The translations under genes and the position numbers were made by a program. A DNA stretch of 64,000 nucleotides, taken from Marivita sp051859345 (GTDB lineage Bacteria; Pseudomonadota; Alphaproteobacteria; Rhodobacterales; Rhodobacteraceae). The notes beneath the pieces are model-generated. The model saw nothing but the letters and a program-made list of their open reading frames with translations. It was not told the DNA's origin and searched no databases. Location: contig NZ_JBHYFV010000002.1 in assembly GCF_051859345.1 (NCBI RefSeq), positions 1 to 64,000 on the forward strand. The letters run 5' to 3'. Of this stretch, positions 60,211 through 64,000 are shown in pieces; the stretch's first letter is position 1; each line of letters opens with the position of its first letter.

Positions 60211-61695
60211 ATGTCGCAGCAGCCAAAAGGAACGCCCGTGACCCAGCCTGACAGCATTGCCCTGAGTAAAGACCTGACGATCCGCCGCGCGTTGGTGGGG
60301 TTATGGCAGGTGGCCGATATCGAGAAGGACGGGGACATCATCGACCCCGAACTGGGCGCGGACCACCTGCAAGCCTATGCCGAGGCGGGATTTGATACCT
60401 TCGACATGGCGGATCACTATGGAACCGCAGAGATCATCACAGGCGCATTGTTGAAGCGTGGGGTGGACGCGAAAGTCTGCACCAAGTGGTGCCCGGTGCC
60501 CGGACCCATGACGGCGGACGTGGTGCGGGCCGGAGTGAAGGATCGGCTTGACCGGCTGGGGGTGGAACGGGTCGATCTGTTGCAGTTCCACTGGTGGAGC
60601 TTTGAACACCCTGCGTGGCTGGATGCGTTGCACGAGATGGCAAAGCTGCGCGAGGAAGGGCTCATTGGGGAGATTGGCCTGACCAATTTCGACGCGGCGC
60701 ATCTTCATCTGGCGCTGGCTGACGGGATTCCGATTGTCAGCAACCAGGTGCCGTTCTCGCTTCTGGATCGGCGCGCGGCAGGCCCCCTGTCTGCGGTCTG
60801 TGCGAAATGGGGTGTGAAACTTTTGGGATATGGCACGTTGCAAGGCGGGTTCCTGTCCGAGAAATGGCTGGGCCAGCCTGAACCGGCCGAGATCACCGAC
60901 TGGAGCAAGATGAAGTACAAGCGCTTCATCGACACGGCAGGCGGATGGGACGTGTACCAGACCGTGCTACAGGCGGCTGCGGATGTGGCAGCAAAACACG
61001 GGGTGTCCGTGTCAAACGTCGCAACGCGTTGGGTGCTTGAGAATGACGCGGTGGCGGGTGTGATTATAGGCGCGCGATTGGGTGAGGCGCGGCACACTGC
61101 GGACAATCTGAAACTGTTCCGGTTTTCCCTCGACGCGGAAGATCATGCACGCCTGAACGCGGCCTTCGACATGACCAAGCCCCTGCCCGGCGATTGCGGC
61201 GACGAATACCGCAAACCACCTTTCCTGACAGCGAGCGGCGATCTGAGCCATCACCTTGATACAATGCCTTTGGCCGTGACGGTTGAGGATGTGCCGGGGC
61301 GACCGGGCGAACAGCGGGTGCTGTCGGGCAGCGAATGGGAAGATATCGCGGGCTATTGCCGGGCGCATCGGATCGGCGACCGTATTCTGGTGTCGGGCAC
61401 AACGGCCACTGCCGGGCTGAACCGCGCCGTCGCGCCGCAGGACGCGGGCGCACAGACAACGTTCATTCTCGACAAGATCGGGGCAGCTCTGACGGCGCTT
61501 GGCGGAACGCTTGAGGATGTAGTGCGCACGCGCGTTTACTTGAGCGATGCAGACGACGTACTGGCCGTGTCCCGCGCGCACGGGCGGGTGTTCGGCGCGA
61601 TCAAACCCGCCAATACGTTGTTCCAGATCGGTCAGTTGATCGGGGATTACACCGTCGAAATCGAGGCCGAAGCAATCGTCCGGCCCCAAATCTGA
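60211..61695 (+). CDS. Aldo/keto reductase-RidA fusion protein
   Basis: 494 residues in two domains. An aldo/keto reductase (about 22-330) has a complete tetrad: Asp65, Tyr70, Lys92 and His127 (LLQFHWWS). A C-terminal YjgF/RidA domain (about 360-494) has DRILVSGTTAT, LDKIGAALTALGGTLEDVVRTR broken over strands, and ending VEIEAEAIV. RidA proteins hydrolyse reactive enamine/imine intermediates. The ATG at 60211 and a GTG at 60238 (better Shine-Dalgarno, AAAAGGAAC) are both possible starts. It is divergent from the transporter operon. Confidence 0.87.
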   Translation: MSQQPKGTPVTQPDSIALSKDLTIRRALVGLWQVADIEKDGDIIDPELGADHLQAYAEAGFDTFDMADHYGTAEIITGALLKRGVDAKVCTKWCPVPGPMTADVVRAGVKDRLDRLGVERVDLLQFHWWSFEHPAWLDALHEMAKLREEGLIGEIGLTNFDAAHLHLALADGIPIVSNQVPFSLLDRRAAGPLSAVCAKWGVKLLGYGTLQGGFLSEKWLGQPEPAEITDWSKMKYKRFIDTAGGWDVYQTVLQAAADVAAKHGVSVSNVATRWVLENDAVAGVIIGARLGEARHTADNLKLFRFSLDAEDHARLNAAFDMTKPLPGDCGDEYRKPPFLTASGDLSHHLDTMPLAVTVEDVPGRPGEQRVLSGSEWEDIAGYCRAHRIGDRILVSGTTATAGLNRAVAPQDAGAQTTFILDKIGAALTALGGTLEDVVRTRVYLSDADDVLAVSRAHGRVFGAIKPANTLFQIGQLIGDYTVEIEAEAIVRPQI

Positions 61696-61698
61696 GCG

Positions 61699-61944
61699 TT
61701 ACTTCTGCACTGCTTCAAGCGCATCGAGGCGCGCTTTGAGCACTTCGTTTTCTTCGCGTGCCTTCTGCGCCATGGCGCGGACGGCGTCGAATTCCTCGCG
61801 GGTCACAAAATCACGGTCAGCCAGCCAGCGATCCACCAAGGATTTCATGGCGGTTTCCGCCTCGTCTTTGGCCCCCTGAGCCACGCCCATGGCGTTGGTC
61901 ATCAGTTGCGAAATGTCTTCGAATACCTTGTTACGGGTCTGCAT
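61699..61944 (-). CDS. ubiK: Ubiquinone biosynthesis accessory factor UbiK
   Basis: 81-residue helical protein of the UbiK/YqiC (BMFP) family. The N-terminal part MQTRNKVFEDISQLMTNAMG is followed by a coiled coil ending AREENEVLKARLDALEAVQK. UbiK assists aerobic ubiquinone synthesis and binds membranes. The start at 61944 has a GGAG site 8 bases upstream. It is convergent with the AKR-RidA gene, 3 bases apart. Confidence 0.85.
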   Translation of the reverse strand: MQTRNKVFEDISQLMTNAMGVAQGAKDEAETAMKSLVDRWLADRDFVTREEFDAVRAMAQKAREENEVLKARLDALEAVQK

Positions 61945-62038
61945 GGATGTCTCCAGTCGTTGCTTGACCTCTATATGGGCCGCGCACCCCGACTGCACAA
62001 GGTTGACTTCGTCACAAGCCGCAGGGCAGGTAGCGCGC

Positions 62039-62923
62039 ATGAACACTGGCTTGCCCTTTCCGAACATATCTCCCGAGCTTTTTTCCATCTCGCTGTTCGG
62101 GATGGAATTTGCGCTGCGTTGGTATGCTCTCGCCTATATCGCGGGCATCCTGATCGGGTGGCGGATTGCGGTGATGGCGGTCAAACGTCCGCAGCTTTGG
62201 CGCAACGACACCCCGCCGATGCGGCCGGAGCAGGTGGAAGAGCTGCTGACCTGGGTGATCCTGGGCATCATTCTCGGCGGGCGGCTTGGGTTTGTCCTGT
62301 TTTACCAGCCCGGCTATTATCTTGCGAACCCAACCGAGATCCTGGCGATCTGGCAGGGCGGCATGTCGTTTCATGGCGGCCTTTTGGGCGTGATCGTCGC
62401 GGCATTGATCTATTGTCAGCGCGCCGGAATTGCGTTGCGCCCCACGGCTGACATGATGGCGCTCGCCACGCCGCCGGGGTTGCTGCTGGGCCGCGTTGCG
62501 AATTTCATCAACGCAGAACTGTGGGGCCGACCGACGAACATGCCCTGGGGCGTAATGTTCCCGGGTCAGGCCGCACAATCCTGCGGGCAGGCCATTGGCG
62601 AGGTTTGCGCCCGTCATCCATCGCAGCTTTATGAAGCGCTATTGGAGGGGCTTCTGCTTGGTGCAGTGCTTCTGTGGCTGGCGTTTCGCGACGGCGCGCT
62701 GAAAACACCGGGCAAGATTGTTGGCCTGTTCATCGCCGGGTATGGCGCGGCACGTTTTCTGGTCGAGTTCTTCCGCCAACCCGATGTGCAGTTCGTGACG
62801 ACGGGCAATCCCCTGGGGCTCGCCTGGCATGTGGGTGGATACGGGTTGACGATGGGGCAACTCTTGTCGATTCCAATGATCCTGATTGGTCTTTACCTTT
62901 GGACAAGCGCCCGTCGCGCATGA
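62039..62923 (+). CDS. lgt: Prolipoprotein diacylglyceryl transferase
   Basis: Inner-membrane enzyme that adds diacylglycerol to the lipobox Cys of prolipoproteins. It has 294 residues with about seven hydrophobic segments. His112 (MSFHGG, E. coli His103), Arg152, Asn155, Glu160 and Arg164 in GRVANFINAELWGR are the known essential positions. RHPSQLYEALLEG is the other signature. The start at 62039 has an AGGGCAGG site. It overlaps the next gene by 4 bases. Confidence 0.94.
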   Translation: MNTGLPFPNISPELFSISLFGMEFALRWYALAYIAGILIGWRIAVMAVKRPQLWRNDTPPMRPEQVEELLTWVILGIILGGRLGFVLFYQPGYYLANPTEILAIWQGGMSFHGGLLGVIVAALIYCQRAGIALRPTADMMALATPPGLLLGRVANFINAELWGRPTNMPWGVMFPGQAAQSCGQAIGEVCARHPSQLYEALLEGLLLGAVLLWLAFRDGALKTPGKIVGLFIAGYGAARFLVEFFRQPDVQFVTTGNPLGLAWHVGGYGLTMGQLLSIPMILIGLYLWTSARRA

Positions 62924-63996
62924 CTGCCTTGGCTGATATCCTGCGCAAGCAGATCACGACGACAGGGCCACTCACCTTGGCGCAGTACATGTCGGCCTGC
63001 CTTCTTCATCCCAAACATGGATATTACATCACGCAGGACGCGTTCGGCGTCGACGGTGATTTCACCACTGCGCCCGAAATCAGCCAGATGTTCGGTGAGG
63101 TGGTTGGCCTTTGCATAGCACAGGCCTGGATGGATCAGGGTGCGCCGGAGCGGTTCGCATTGGTTGAGCTTGGACCCGGTCGCGGGACGTTGATCGCGGA
63201 TGTGATGCGCGCAACACTCCAGGTGCCCGGCTTCCACACGGCTGCCACGTTTCACCTTGTCGAAGCGTCGCCCCGGATGCGGGACTTGCAAGGCGCGGCG
63301 TTGCCCGCACATACCCCTGTCTGGCACGACACCGCCGAGAGCCTGCCGGATGACGTGCCGATCTTCGTGATCGCCAACGAGTTTTTCGACGCCTTGCCGA
63401 TCCGTCAGTTTCAGCGTGACGCGAAAGGCTGGCGCGAAGTGATGGTGGGGCTGTCCGGCAGTGGTGCCTTGCAGCGCGGTCTGAGCGATGCCGCCCCGAT
63501 CGACGCCTTGCAACACCGGCTGAACAACACCAAACCGGGCGCACTGATCGAGACCTGTGCGCATGGGACGGCGGTTGTGGATGCCCTTGCCCGCCGGATT
63601 GCGACACAAGGAGGCATGGCGTTGATCATCGATTATGGCGGGTGGCGGTCTGACGGCGACACATTCCAGGCGGTCCGCGCGCATCGTTCGGTTGATCCGT
63701 TTGCCGAACCGGGCCGGGCGGATCTGACGGCCCATGTGGATTTCGAAGCGTTGGCCCACGCCGCAACTCTAGCAGGCTGCGAGGCAAGCCAGCTTACCCC
63801 CCAGGGCGTTTTTCTGGAACGTCTCGGGATCACGCCCCGCGCCCAGGGTCTGGCCAAGGGTTTGAGGGGGTCCTCTCTGGACGCCCATGTTTCCGCACAT
63901 CGACGGTTGACCCACCCCGACGAAATGGGTTCCTTGTTCAAGGTGCTGGGACTCTATCCCGGCAATGAGTCACCTCCGCCCGGACTGGACCCATGA
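62920..63996 (+). CDS. SAM-dependent methyltransferase, NDUFAF7/MidA type
   Basis: 358-residue class I methyltransferase of the DUF185 family. GYYITQDAFGVDGDFTTAPEISQMFGE (seen over two stretches) is the family N-terminal signature; the SAM loop is VELGPGRGTLIADVM; and ANEFFDALPIRQF is the conserved active-site motif. Eukaryotic NDUFAF7 methylates an arginine of a complex I subunit; the bacterial target is not known to me. ATGA overlaps with lgt upstream and with the next gene start downstream. Confidence 0.9.
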   Translation: MTALADILRKQITTTGPLTLAQYMSACLLHPKHGYYITQDAFGVDGDFTTAPEISQMFGEVVGLCIAQAWMDQGAPERFALVELGPGRGTLIADVMRATLQVPGFHTAATFHLVEASPRMRDLQGAALPAHTPVWHDTAESLPDDVPIFVIANEFFDALPIRQFQRDAKGWREVMVGLSGSGALQRGLSDAAPIDALQHRLNNTKPGALIETCAHGTAVVDALARRIATQGGMALIIDYGGWRSDGDTFQAVRAHRSVDPFAEPGRADLTAHVDFEALAHAATLAGCEASQLTPQGVFLERLGITPRAQGLAKGLRGSSLDAHVSAHRRLTHPDEMGSLFKVLGLYPGNESPPPGLDP

Positions 63997-64000
63997 CGCT
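63993..64000 (+). CDS. Start of the next gene (only 8 bases in window)
   Basis: ATGACGCT begins with an ATG that overlaps the stop of the upstream methyltransferase (ATGA). In many alphaproteobacteria the gene in this place is the pgeF/yfiH-type laccase-domain protein. That is neighbourhood inference, because nothing of the protein is visible. Confidence 0.3.

Overview
The window is about 64 kb of GC-rich, densely coded chromosome from an alphaproteobacterium, most likely a marine Rhodobacterales (Roseobacter-type) species. Support for this comes from a GcrA cell-cycle regulator, a phosphatidylcholine synthase (Pcs), a taurine--pyruvate-type aminotransferase, a sucCD/sucAB/lpd operon interleaved with DUF805 and MAPEG genes, a Mur/Fur-like box in front of a manganese-type ABC transporter, and many 1- or 4-base stop/start overlaps. 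No integrase, transposase, plasmid, phage block or CRISPR array was seen. It reads as core chromosome with a few accessory cassettes.

Layout. 1-9.2 kb (+): TCA cycle block sucC-sucD-DUF805-sucA-sucB-MAPEG-lpd, with dispersed GTAGGGTGCGTG repeats between genes. 9.5-12.5 kb (-): ftsE-ftsX-plsC-PPOX flavoprotein. 12.6-15.8 kb (+): zinc-ribbon membrane protein, tpa, GNAT. 16-29 kb (+): a seven-gene glycogen operon glgP-glgB-glgC-glgA-glgX-malQ-pgm behind a LacI-type operator. 29.1-32.8 kb (-): sitABCD-type Mn(II)/Fe(II) transporter. 32.9 kb (-): tRNA-Lys(UUU) with its promoter. 33.1-36.9 kb (+): dapF-mtaB-pcs-DMT exporter. 36.9-37.7 kb (-): orphan ABC-2 permease. 37.8 kb (+): gcrA. 38.5-42.1 kb (-): a gtrB-gtrA-methyltransferase-GtrII cassette for glycan modification. 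42.2-43.8 kb (-): MFS and Dabb protein. 43.9-46.7 kb (+): rimO, zntB/corA-like, DUF393. 46.7-47.9 kb (-): dgkA, YigZ-like, HTH-like protein. 48-49.3 kb (+): tdk with a structured leader, then a PRC-barrel protein. 49.4-53.5 kb: fabH-like, a small membrane protein, 2-hydroxyacid dehydrogenase, csaA, proC, ybjN. 54-60.1 kb (-): an operon encoding TIGR04076, an aldo-keto reductase and a complete LivGFHMK-type transporter. It is divergent from an aldo-keto reductase-RidA fusion at 60.2-61.7 kb (+). 61.7-64 kb: ubiK (-), lgt and the NDUFAF7/MidA-type methyltransferase (+), with the next gene just starting.

How the genes work together. The suc/lpd block supplies 2-oxoglutarate dehydrogenase and succinyl-CoA synthetase. 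The glycogen operon holds synthesis (GlgC, GlgA, GlgB), breakdown (GlgP, GlgX, MalQ) and the link to glucose-6-phosphate (Pgm). SitABCD imports Mn(II)/Fe(II) under a Mur/Fur-like operator.

Items most worth a second look: (i) the TIGR04076/AKR/Liv transporter plus AKR-RidA locus, which looks like an undescribed uptake-and-conversion system; (ii) the gtr cassette carrying its own methyltransferase; (iii) a DapF whose second catalytic cysteine is serine; (iv) multi-hairpin elements in two convergent gene junctions; (v) two GGAAC-N16/17-(C/G)GTT promoters of the EcfG stress-sigma type; (vi) a folded, U-tract-ended leader before tdk; (vii) a 30-bp perfect palindrome in a 505-bp gene-free gap.

All calls come from reading the sequence and recalled family knowledge. 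No database search was run.
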